This document shows positions 8,059 through 16,916 of a stretch of 64,000 nucleotides of DNA, piece by piece. Source of the DNA: Pedobacter nyackensis. GTDB taxonomy: Bacteria > Bacteroidota > Bacteroidia > Sphingobacteriales > Sphingobacteriaceae. Where the stretch lies: assembly GCF_900176505.1 (NCBI RefSeq), contig NZ_FWYB01000018.1, positions 61,744 through 125,743 of the forward strand. The letters are read 5' to 3'. How positions within the stretch are numbered: position 1 is the stretch's first letter; each line of letters opens with the position of its first letter. Under the pieces are notes generated by a model, which was not told the DNA's origin, searched no databases, and saw only the letters and a program-made list of their open reading frames with translations. Made by a program: the position numbers and the translations under genes.

Positions 8059-11000
8059 ATGAGAGAAAAATTTACTAAACCGATTATCGGAGGGAAATTG
8101 CTTTGCCTAAAAAAACTCGTTTTTACATTCATATTCCTACTGCTGATTAGTCAGACTAGTTTTGCGCAGAGTAAGAAAATTACGCTGAACATGAAAAATG
8201 CAAAGCGTACCGCTATACTTAATGAGGTTAAAAAGCAGGTTGATATGGAGTTTTTTTACAATGTAAAGGAGCTGGATAAATACGGCCCACTATCTATCAA
8301 TGTAAAAAATGAATCCATAACAGAAGTGATTAAGCTTTTGATTAAGGATACCAATTTAAAATATACCATTGACAACAATGTGGTAAATATTCTGCTTGTA
8401 GGGGAGACTACCAAAGCAGGCGAATATTTAGGGCTTATGCTGAATGTTTCAGGAAAGATTACTGATGAAGATGGTAACCCACTTCCAGGTGCTAGCATTA
8501 GGGATTCAAAGAATGAGCATGCAACCACCAGTAACAACAATGGGGATTACAGCATCAATGTAAGGAGAGGGTCAATGCTAATTTTTAGCTATGTAGGTGC
8601 TGAAGCATTTAAAACTTCCATTAACGCAGTTGGAGTTACAGAAGTTAAACAAAATGTACAACTGAATACCTCAGCAAATGTGTTGAACGAGGTAACGGTC
8701 TCTACAGGATACCAGGATATTACAAAACGTAATATGGTAGGTTCGATAGCAACTGTAAAGGCTGATGACATTAAGGCTGCGGGTATCAGGAGTATTGATC
8801 AGCTATTGCAGGGGCAGCTTGCCGGTGTTTCGGTAGCCAACCAGACAGGGATAATCGGTTCCTCGCCAAAAGTAAGGGTAAGGGGAACGTCTACTTTACT
8901 GGGTAACCAGGAGCCTGTTTGGGTAGTGGATGGCATTATCCAGCAAGATCGTCTACCTTTTGATTATTCGCTGATCAATACCACCAGCAGCAACGGGATA
9001 AGGGACTTGATTGGTAGCTCGGTTTCTTTTTTAAATATTGAAGACATCCAGGATATTTCTGTTTTGAAAGATGCTTCGGCAACAGCTATTTATGGAACTA
9101 AAGCTGCGAATGGGGTAATTGTGATTACTACTAAAAAGGGTAAAGCTGGTCCTGCCAGATTTAACTATGTGACTAATTTGTCTATCTCAGGAGCACCATC
9201 TTATGATGATTTTAACCTGATGAATTCCAAGGAGCGTATAGATGTTTCTAAAGAAATTTATGCCAGAGGCTTAAGCTTTCAATTTACACCGGATAACCTT
9301 TCGTATGAAGGGTATTTAACCAAGCTACTTAATAAAACCATTACCCAGGAACAGTTTAACACCCAGGTGGGGAAATTGGAAACCATGAACACGGATTGGT
9401 TTGGTTTACTATACCAGAATCCATTTAGCCAGAATCACTCTTTAAGCGTATCGGGAGGAACCGATAAGATCAGATATTATGCCTCTATGGGGTATGCAAA
9501 TAACCGTGGAAATACCATTGGTAATGGGCAGGACACCTACAACGGGAACCTGAGTATTAATGTAGATGTATCCAAAAAATTAAAACTGGGCTTTAGGTTA
9601 GGGGGCAATATGGGGAAGACAACTGGTTTTTACCAGATCAATCCTTTTAATTATGCTTTCAATACCAGCAGGACCATTCCAGCTTATAATGAAGACGGTA
9701 GCTATTATGCCTATAAAAAGAGCAATGATTTTGCGGCTTTTAGTATCCTTAATGAAAGGGATCATACAGGGAATAAGAATAAATCGACTAACTTTTCTGC
9801 CACTACAAACCTGGATTACAAATTTTTGAAGGACTTTACCTTTCAATCGCTTCTAGGTATAACTTATACCCAAACGAATGGAGAAAGTTACGCGGCAGCT
9901 CAATCTTACTATATCGGGCAAAATTTCCGGATGAATGCTTATAACTCTGCAGTTCCGGGTACACCTGCTTATGCTGCTTCCTATTTGCCGCAAGGTGGTG
10001 TGCTGAATACCACAGGAGTTAACAACCAGTCATATACTTTCAGGAATACCATCGCTTTTAACAAATCTTTAAGGGCAAAGAAGGATAACCTGATGGTACT
10101 TGTCGGATCTGAATTAAAGAGTTCTATATATGATGGCCTTACACAAACCAATTTCGGTTACATGCCCGAGCGTGGACGTACTTTTGCAGAGATTCCAATT
10201 ACTTATCTTCCAACCAATATAGGTTCAGTACCGCTTCAAAGTCCCTTACTCTACAGGAGCATACCTGGCATAACAGATCAGAAAGCTAATTTCGTGTCTT
10301 ACTTTGGTACAGCTACATATAACTGGGACAATAGATATGTGGTTAATGCTACCATCAGAACCGATGCATCCAACAGGTTCGGCCAATCTACAAACAACCG
10401 TTTCCTTCCCATCTGGTCTGCAGGCATAAAGTGGAATGTAATGGAAGAGGGGTTTTTTAGTGACAAGCTGAAATGGCTGAGCCAGTTCTCTATCAGGGGA
10501 ACTTATGGCTTCCAGGGAAATGTGGCTGAAAACTTCGGACCTGAACTGATACTGCGGTATCCAACCAGATCCATTAGTACCGTAACAGGAGAGGGACTGC
10601 TGAATATAAAAAGCCTGGGCTATCCTGACCTACGCTGGGAGAAAACAGCAACGGTAAATTTAGGGCTTGACTTCGCTTTCTTGAGTAACCGTATTTCGGG
10701 AAGTGTAGACTATTATAATAAAAAGACCACTGATGCACTTGCAGAAGTTGTAATTCCAGTTGAATATGGAGTGGCCACCATGCCTGTAAATGCAGGGAAT
10801 ATCAACAACCATGGTTATGAACTTTACCTGAATTTTGTGCCTGTTAGTTCAAGAAACTTTACCTGGGCGGTTAATTTCAATACAGCAAGGAATTTTAATC
10901 AGGTTACGAAATCTGGAAACAACCAACTTGAAACCTGGAACGCTCTGGCCAATGGTACCGCTTATATAGAGGGGTATGCCGCCAGCAGTTTTTTTGCTTT

Positions 11001-11637
11001 TAACTACAAAGGATTGGATCCTGTAACTGGCTATCCAACCTTCAATATCCCAACATTAACAGATGCCAGCAAAAAGAATGTTTCGCTGTTAATGGATTAT
11101 GCAGGACAACTTGATCCAAAATTTACAGGTGGATTTGGTACGAATATCCGCTATAAGAGTTTTAGTCTGAACTCGAGTTTTACGGTTAGCGTCGGGGCAC
11201 AAAAGTTTCTGGCACCATTGTACAACAACAGCAACCAGTCTGCACCATACCCAACGCAAAACCTGTCTTCGATATTAAACGATCGCTGGAGGAAACCTGG
11301 GGATGAGGCATTTACCAATATTCCTTCATTGCCTACAGCGAATATATCTTTTACCTATATCGGTAATTCAAGCTATCCAATATATAGCCTGTATGATTAT
11401 TCAACAGTAAGGGTTGTTGATGCCGATTACCTGCGCTGCAGGAATATTGGTCTGACTTACGCCATTCCACCAAAAATGCTGGCTAAAGCAGGTATACAGC
11501 AGTGTAGTTTACAGGCATCTGTAACCAATCTTTTTTATATCGCGTCGGGCAAGCTTGAAGGGATAGATCCTGAGGTATCAGGAAACAACCTGCCAATTCC
11601 AAGAACGTATTCGCTAACCTTAAACGTAGGTTTTTAA
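8059..11637 (+). CDS. SusC/RagA-family TonB-dependent transducer with STN domain
   Basis: 1192 aa, full length. Order: signal peptide (to about residue 36, TSFAQ), STN domain (~40-113; KITLNMKNAKRTAILNEV), carboxypeptidase-regulatory-like beta-sandwich (~129-215; VSGKITDEDGNPLPGAS), plug (VRVRGTSTL, VWVVDGIIQ, SVLKDASATAIYG-type region, GVIVITTKKG), then the barrel ending LTLNVGF. The STN domain marks it as a signalling receptor for the adjacent FecR/sigma pair. It should import the same substrate class that the operon's peptidases act on; that link is inferred from context. Confidence 0.96.
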   Translation: MREKFTKPIIGGKLLCLKKLVFTFIFLLLISQTSFAQSKKITLNMKNAKRTAILNEVKKQVDMEFFYNVKELDKYGPLSINVKNESITEVIKLLIKDTNLKYTIDNNVVNILLVGETTKAGEYLGLMLNVSGKITDEDGNPLPGASIRDSKNEHATTSNNNGDYSINVRRGSMLIFSYVGAEAFKTSINAVGVTEVKQNVQLNTSANVLNEVTVSTGYQDITKRNMVGSIATVKADDIKAAGIRSIDQLLQGQLAGVSVANQTGIIGSSPKVRVRGTSTLLGNQEPVWVVDGIIQQDRLPFDYSLINTTSSNGIRDLIGSSVSFLNIEDIQDISVLKDASATAIYGTKAANGVIVITTKKGKAGPARFNYVTNLSISGAPSYDDFNLMNSKERIDVSKEIYARGLSFQFTPDNLSYEGYLTKLLNKTITQEQFNTQVGKLETMNTDWFGLLYQNPFSQNHSLSVSGGTDKIRYYASMGYANNRGNTIGNGQDTYNGNLSINVDVSKKLKLGFRLGGNMGKTTGFYQINPFNYAFNTSRTIPAYNEDGSYYAYKKSNDFAAFSILNERDHTGNKNKSTNFSATTNLDYKFLKDFTFQSLLGITYTQTNGESYAAAQSYYIGQNFRMNAYNSAVPGTPAYAASYLPQGGVLNTTGVNNQSYTFRNTIAFNKSLRAKKDNLMVLVGSELKSSIYDGLTQTNFGYMPERGRTFAEIPITYLPTNIGSVPLQSPLLYRSIPGITDQKANFVSYFGTATYNWDNRYVVNATIRTDASNRFGQSTNNRFLPIWSAGIKWNVMEEGFFSDKLKWLSQFSIRGTYGFQGNVAENFGPELILRYPTRSISTVTGEGLLNIKSLGYPDLRWEKTATVNLGLDFAFLSNRISGSVDYYNKKTTDALAEVVIPVEYGVATMPVNAGNINNHGYELYLNFVPVSSRNFTWAVNFNTARNFNQVTKSGNNQLETWNALANGTAYIEGYAASSFFAFNYKGLDPVTGYPTFNIPTLTDASKKNVSLLMDYAGQLDPKFTGGFGTNIRYKSFSLNSSFTVSVGAQKFLAPLYNNSNQSAPYPTQNLSSILNDRWRKPGDEAFTNIPSLPTANISFTYIGNSSYPIYSLYDYSTVRVVDADYLRCRNIGLTYAIPPKMLAKAGIQQCSLQASVTNLFYIASGKLEGIDPEVSGNNLPIPRTYSLTLNVGF

Positions 11638-11647
11638 TCAGACAGTT

Positions 11648-13153
11648 ATGAAAAAATATATAACCTTAGGTTTACTCTCATTTACTTTACTATTGGGATC
11701 TTGTAAAAAGTTTCTGGAAGAAAGCAATCAGAATTTATTGCGACCTACTACTGCATCCGACCTGGCACAAACGCTGCTTGGTGAAGGATTCCCATTGACC
11801 GATCCATTCCATACTTATATAGATGTGATCACAGATGATGTTGAAGCCAACTATCTGAACGATCCATTTCAAATTGCGGCCTTATCCAGATGGGCACCCG
11901 CCTTTCTGTGGAAAAAAACAATGTTTGAAGATATGCCAGTTTCAGGTATATCCGGAAGCGATAGTTACACTACCTATTATTCAAGAATAAAAGGATGTAA
12001 TGTGGTGTTGGATTATCTGGATAAGGTTTCGGGATCGCCAGCTGAAAAGGCCAAAATAAAGGGAGAAGCTTTATTTCTTCGTGGCTTCTATTACTTTAAC
12101 CTTGTTAATCTATATGGTAAAGCATACGGAGCAAATGGAAGCGACCCGGATAGTGATTTAGGGGTGCCTTTGGTACTGAGTTCGGACGTGACCAGAGAAT
12201 TGATTAAAAGAGCAACGGTTGCCCAGGTTTACACCCAGGTAGAGAAAGATCTGCTGGAGGCCCATATCTTATTAAGTTCCACATCTGCTTCTAATATCTA
12301 TCATCCGGGTGTGGGTGCAACCTGCCTGTTGCTTTCAAGAGTTTATTTGTATTCAAAGCAATGGGACAAGAGTATAGATTACGCCACAAAGGCACTCGCT
12401 GTTAAATCAACCCTGAAGAACCTGAATGAAGTAGCGGCCAATCCTCCATCTGGCTTTGATGGACCAAGTCCTGCATACCAGATGGCCAATGCCCTGGTTA
12501 GTCCGGAAGTATACTGGGGATATGGATATGATGGGGATTATGCGAATGCGCCTTTAGGTGCTGGAGTTCCGGGGATTTTGTTTGAAAAGGCTGCTTTTAC
12601 AGTGTCTGCTGCCCTTTCCGATGCTTATGGACCTGATGACAGACGAAATGTGTTGTACTTTAATTATGCAGGACAGTACAATCAGAATACAGGAGTTTTG
12701 AATTGGTACAAATTTTATGGCTTTAAATACGGATCATTAACTGCCATTGTACAGAATAGTAAGGCATTTAGAGTGTCTGAAGCTTATTTGAACAGGGCAG
12801 AGGCCAATATCCAAAAAGCTTTTGTTGGTAATGTACAGGGGATTAGTGAAGCGCTGGCTGATCTGAATTTGTTGCGTTCCAAACGCATTACTACTTCTAA
12901 ATTCCAGAACATTAATATTACTGATCCTGCAGCACTGTTTGAGTTTTACAAGGCAGAACGTCGTAGGGAATTGTGCTTTGAGGACCAGAGATGGTTTGAT
13001 CTGAGAAGATGGAATTTGCCGGTTAGCCATTCCATACAGCTGTCGGCTACCGGAACAGACTCAAAAAGCATCTCACCGGGCGACAGTGAGTTTACTTTGC
13101 AGATTCCGCAAACCGCGACTCGTGCCAATTCTGAACTTGTACAAAACCCTTAA
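11648..13153 (+). CDS. SusD/RagB-family outer-membrane lipoprotein
   Basis: 501 aa, start 10 nt after the SusC stop. Lipobox LLGSCKK with Cys19. SusD blocks visible: KGEALFLRGFYYFNLVNLYG in the first helical region and FYKAERRRELCFEDQRWFDLRRWN near the end, followed by ELVQNP. It should form the lid of the SusC transducer. The relatively short length is within the range for members linked to ECF/FecR loci. Confidence 0.95.
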   Translation: MKKYITLGLLSFTLLLGSCKKFLEESNQNLLRPTTASDLAQTLLGEGFPLTDPFHTYIDVITDDVEANYLNDPFQIAALSRWAPAFLWKKTMFEDMPVSGISGSDSYTTYYSRIKGCNVVLDYLDKVSGSPAEKAKIKGEALFLRGFYYFNLVNLYGKAYGANGSDPDSDLGVPLVLSSDVTRELIKRATVAQVYTQVEKDLLEAHILLSSTSASNIYHPGVGATCLLLSRVYLYSKQWDKSIDYATKALAVKSTLKNLNEVAANPPSGFDGPSPAYQMANALVSPEVYWGYGYDGDYANAPLGAGVPGILFEKAAFTVSAALSDAYGPDDRRNVLYFNYAGQYNQNTGVLNWYKFYGFKYGSLTAIVQNSKAFRVSEAYLNRAEANIQKAFVGNVQGISEALADLNLLRSKRITTSKFQNINITDPAALFEFYKAERRRELCFEDQRWFDLRRWNLPVSHSIQLSATGTDSKSISPGDSEFTLQIPQTATRANSELVQNP

Positions 13154-13161
13154 ACTTTTAG

Positions 13162-14067
13162 ATGATGAAATACATAGCTTTAATGATAGTTTTCCTGGGA
13201 TTTGTTTTGCCGGGATGCAAAAAAAAGGAAGTGCTTGAGCCCAGTGTATCCAAAATTGAATACAAGCTTCCGCAGGGGACAAATGCTTTTGATACGGACC
13301 TGGTTAACATCTATCAAAATTATGGTAGTTACTTTCTTTATAAATTTAACCCTGCTGTAGATTTTGCCTGGGTGCCGGCTGCCGTTGGTACAGATAATTT
13401 ATTCAGCACTAGATTTTCTTGTGAGCAGGCTGATGAAGCGGCTGTCGCAAAAGTTTTGCCCTTTATGCAGAAAAACTGGCTGAGTCTTTATCCCGATACC
13501 TTTTTGAAGAGGACACTGCCTTTTAAAGTTCTTTTAGCCAAAAATCTGAAAAGACTGGTAAATCCAAATAGTGCTGATAATACTTTAAGCAATACCGGGC
13601 TTACTGCAGGAACGTTTCCGAATACAATTTTGGGTTATTATCACATTACGATAAGCAACTTTGCGCCTTCATTTGATGCGATGAACACAACGCAAAAAGC
13701 GTTGTTTAAAGGCGATATGCACATTGAGTACTGGAATTACATGCTTAGTACCGGTAAAGTCGCCATGGCAACCAATTTTGCTTCTGTTAGTAATTATACG
13801 CTGACAGTTTCAATATCGACGATGTATGCAAATGGCTTTTTAGATACCAGGGCAAAATCTCAGAATAATCCACAACTGTATGACCTTAGGACTTATGTTA
13901 AAGCGATAACGAATAATTCTAAAGCAACACTAGACAATACCATCCTCAAACCAACAAATGATACAAAAGGACTGGTAAAACAGAAATATAACCTGGTGAT
14001 CAACTATTACAAAACTGTTCACAATGTTGATTTGCAGGCCATAGGCGATGCAGTATTGGTACCATAA
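13162..14067 (+). CDS. Substrate-import-associated metallohydrolase-like lipoprotein with degraded HExxH
   Basis: 301 aa, lipobox LPGCKKK (Cys19). The region from TNAFDTDLVNIYQNYGSYFLYKFNP matches what I recall of the SusCD-linked zinc metallohydrolase lipoproteins (FD..L...Y..YNI.FKY). In those, a HExxH zinc motif follows; here the corresponding place, residues 187-193, reads H-I-E-Y-W-N-Y, so the Glu is kept but both motif histidines are replaced. It therefore probably binds or presents substrate without zinc hydrolysis. Family placement is by eye; the loss of HExxH is directly visible as no HExxH occurs elsewhere in the protein. Confidence 0.65.
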   Translation: MMKYIALMIVFLGFVLPGCKKKEVLEPSVSKIEYKLPQGTNAFDTDLVNIYQNYGSYFLYKFNPAVDFAWVPAAVGTDNLFSTRFSCEQADEAAVAKVLPFMQKNWLSLYPDTFLKRTLPFKVLLAKNLKRLVNPNSADNTLSNTGLTAGTFPNTILGYYHITISNFAPSFDAMNTTQKALFKGDMHIEYWNYMLSTGKVAMATNFASVSNYTLTVSISTMYANGFLDTRAKSQNNPQLYDLRTYVKAITNNSKATLDNTILKPTNDTKGLVKQKYNLVINYYKTVHNVDLQAIGDAVLVP

Positions 14068-14084
14068 TTAAATATAAAACACAA

Positions 14085-15230
14085 ATGAAATCATTTATCA
14101 TAGCGGCCTCATTCCTACTTCTTTTTTCGGGAATGGTATCCGGACATACTTTAACGTCAGGTCACTCAGTCTTTGAACAAAGGGAGAATCTGGCAGTTGA
14201 TACCCTAAAAAGGAAAATTTTAAAAGCCTGGAACAGTGAACTGTTTTGGAAAGGTGACATCAACATGGAAAACTTTGAAAAAGAGGTGCTAAACTGTAGG
14301 GAAAGGGCTGCCGTGCTGGTCAAACAACAACCTTTGAAGGCTACCGAAAATAAAGTATTTGCTGATTTTGTAGAATTGTCTGCCCGCAGGAATTTTGTGA
14401 GGAACCAAAAAGACAGATCGGCCTTGCCGCAAAGTTTTTACGACTTGCTAAAAGTGTTGAGTATCAATGATCCTTTATTTCAAAACAAGGAAACCAGAGA
14501 GTTCTCAAATTTTTTCAATGCTTATGTGGCAATGCTGCATTATCGGTCGGGAAAACCTGAACCTACTATGTACGACCAGTCAAAATATGCTTTGAACCAT
14601 TTGAAAAATGAGGAATTGAAAACCGACTTTGTTGGAATGAACATTTTTTCGAGTAACAATTACCACATGATGGGGGCTGAAATGGTAGATCTGATCAGAG
14701 ATGTAAACCGGTTGTCTAAGGACGAAAGCTTTAAGAAAAAAGTGAATGAGCAACTGGCTTTATACTCCCCGATAATGGCAGGTAAACCGGTACCGGATTT
14801 TGAACTCCCAGACCAGCATGGGAAAATGATGAAATTATCTGATTTCAAAGGGAAAGCCGTAATCATCGATATGTGGGCCACTTGGTGCAGTGTGTGTATC
14901 AAAGAGATGCCTTATTTCGACGCTGTTAAAAAGGAAATGAAAGGCCGTAAGGATGTGGTGTTCATGACTATCGGCTGGGAACAAACAGATGCGATACCAA
15001 AATGGAGAAAATTTGTGAAAGAAAAGAAGCTTGAAGGTATCCAACTCATTTCGGAGCGTAAAAAGAATGAAGCAGATAACAGGGATAACCTGGAACAAAA
15101 GCTCATGCTTCATGTAATGCCACGCTATATTTTTATTGACAAGCAAGGCAAGTTTGTAGATTCTTATGGGCCATATCCAAGTAAACCGGGCTTTAAAGAG
15201 ATGCTGTTGAAGACCATTGCCAAAAACTAA
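14085..15230 (+). CDS. TlpA-like thioredoxin-fold protein (AhpC/TSA-Redoxin)
   Basis: 381 aa with an N-terminal signal peptide. The N-terminal ~235 residues are helical and of unknown role; the C-terminal redoxin domain starts at GKPVPDFELPDQHGK and carries WATWCSVC with the CxxC pair at residues 268 and 271. Periplasmic thiol-disulfide reductases of this type are common companions of SusCD operons. Next to secreted peptidases it may reduce substrate disulfides or maintain partner proteins; this is inference. Confidence 0.88.
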   Translation: MKSFIIAASFLLLFSGMVSGHTLTSGHSVFEQRENLAVDTLKRKILKAWNSELFWKGDINMENFEKEVLNCRERAAVLVKQQPLKATENKVFADFVELSARRNFVRNQKDRSALPQSFYDLLKVLSINDPLFQNKETREFSNFFNAYVAMLHYRSGKPEPTMYDQSKYALNHLKNEELKTDFVGMNIFSSNNYHMMGAEMVDLIRDVNRLSKDESFKKKVNEQLALYSPIMAGKPVPDFELPDQHGKMMKLSDFKGKAVIIDMWATWCSVCIKEMPYFDAVKKEMKGRKDVVFMTIGWEQTDAIPKWRKFVKEKKLEGIQLISERKKNEADNRDNLEQKLMLHVMPRYIFIDKQGKFVDSYGPYPSKPGFKEMLLKTIAKN

Positions 15231-15258
15231 GAACAATCATAAAAGAACCAAGATCAAG

Positions 15259-16911
15259 ATGAAATTTTCAAAATTATACATTGCTTTATTATTAGGCACA
15301 GGCTATGTTGTAAATGTAGATGCACAGGTTGTAGTACCGACCCCGGGAATGGCGAACCACACTGCCGAAAAAGCAAAAAAACCGGTTGCTCCTCAAAACT
15401 GGGAACACCTTTCCTTCGGCAAAGACGGAGTACATGGCATAGAACTGGATAAAGCCTATCAGGCATTTCCTAAAAGTAAAACAAAGAAAAAGCTTATTGT
15501 GGCCATTATAGATTCGGGAGTGGATACTGCCCATGCTGATCTGAAAAATATCCTATGGACTAATAGGAAAGAAATTAAAGGTAATGGTAAGGATGACGAC
15601 AAGAACGGTTACATAGATGACATTCATGGCTGGAATTTCCTTGGCACTGCTGATGGAAAAACCAATGTGGTTAAAACCAATCTGGAAGCTGATAGGGAAT
15701 ACCTACGGTTAAGGGAACAGTACCTAAACATTTCTTTTGACGATTACCGAAAAAATCCTAAGTATGCTTATTTCCGTTCTGTGGTTACAAAATCGGTTTT
15801 GGGGAGCAAAGAGTTTGCTGTTACAGTGGCAAAGCAGTTGGCAGAAGAAAATAAGAAACTGGTTCAGGAAATTCAGCAGAAAAACCCGGGAAAGGTGTTA
15901 CATATGGCAGATTATGCCGGTTATAAGCCAACGGACAGCATGCTTATGTTGGCACAATCGGCCGTGATGATGGGAGTGATGTTTAAGAAAGTACCGGATA
16001 CTATTTTACTGACTCCTTTTATCCAGAAGTATTCGGAGGGTATGATTTCTTCAAATGAAAGGGAGTACCTGAGTGTTAAAGCTTCTGCTGTTGATAACAG
16101 ATTTTTAATGGGAGATGATTTTAAAGAAAATTCATCTCGTTACTACGGAAACAATATACTTTCCTTAGCTCATATTGACCATGGAACACACGTAGCCGGT
16201 ATTGTTGCTGCAGAACGTAATAATAGGCTTGGGATAGATGGTATTTCCGACAATGTTTCGATCATGGCCATACGCGCTGTGCCAGATGGAGACGAGTATG
16301 ATAAAGACATTGCCAATGCTATCCGATATGCTGTTGACAATGGTGCCAAAATTATCAATATGAGTTTTGGTAAGCCCTTTTCACCACAAAAACAATGGGT
16401 AGATGATGCATTTAAATATGCCGAACAAAACGGGGTATTGATTGTGAAGGCGGCTGGTAACGATGCGAAAAACCTGGATGTCGATAGGACTTTCCCAGAT
16501 GCGGTATTTTTAGATGGTACAAAGGCTCGAAACACAATTACTGTTGGTGCGTCTAGCCCCGAAGCCAAAGCAGCCTCTTTTAGCAATTATGGGAAAACAA
16601 CGGTGGATCTGTTTGCGCCGGGCACAGAGATCTATTCGACTGTTCCGGGTAGTGAATACAAGAACATGCAGGGTACCAGTATGGCTTGCCCTGTCGTGAG
16701 TGGAGTTGCAGCGTTGGTTTGGTCTCGCTTTCCAGACTTAACTTATCTACAGCTGAAGGAGGTCCTGCTTAAATCGGTAACCCAAATACCTGGTGCCATT
16801 ATGTTGCCGGGAGCAGAGAAACCAACAGAGGTGCTTTTTTCTACGCTTTCTGCTACGGGCGGAATTGTAAATGCCTACGAAGCCTTAAAACTGGCTAAAA
16901 CCTATAAATAG
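15259..16911 (+). CDS. S8-family subtilisin-like serine peptidase with large insertion
   Basis: I choose the ATG at 15259 because it begins a signal peptide (to ~residue 22, NVDAQ); an earlier TTG start would overlap the previous gene. 550 aa. The catalytic triad is visible: Asp85 in AIIDSGVD, His308 in HGTHVAG, Ser474 in GTSMACP. Between Asp and His there are about 220 residues instead of the ~30-40 of classical subtilisins, rich in charged helices (residues ~110-300); similar insertions are known in Bacteroidota S8 proteins. Secreted or periplasmic protein degradation is likely. Confidence 0.93.
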   Translation: MKFSKLYIALLLGTGYVVNVDAQVVVPTPGMANHTAEKAKKPVAPQNWEHLSFGKDGVHGIELDKAYQAFPKSKTKKKLIVAIIDSGVDTAHADLKNILWTNRKEIKGNGKDDDKNGYIDDIHGWNFLGTADGKTNVVKTNLEADREYLRLREQYLNISFDDYRKNPKYAYFRSVVTKSVLGSKEFAVTVAKQLAEENKKLVQEIQQKNPGKVLHMADYAGYKPTDSMLMLAQSAVMMGVMFKKVPDTILLTPFIQKYSEGMISSNEREYLSVKASAVDNRFLMGDDFKENSSRYYGNNILSLAHIDHGTHVAGIVAAERNNRLGIDGISDNVSIMAIRAVPDGDEYDKDIANAIRYAVDNGAKIINMSFGKPFSPQKQWVDDAFKYAEQNGVLIVKAAGNDAKNLDVDRTFPDAVFLDGTKARNTITVGASSPEAKAASFSNYGKTTVDLFAPGTEIYSTVPGSEYKNMQGTSMACPVVSGVAALVWSRFPDLTYLQLKEVLLKSVTQIPGAIMLPGAEKPTEVLFSTLSATGGIVNAYEALKLAKTYK

Positions 16912-16916
16912 CAGAA

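Noticed and set aside
14835..15236. Minus-strand frames opposite the thioredoxin gene
   Set aside because: They mirror the conserved redoxin domain and have no independent support.
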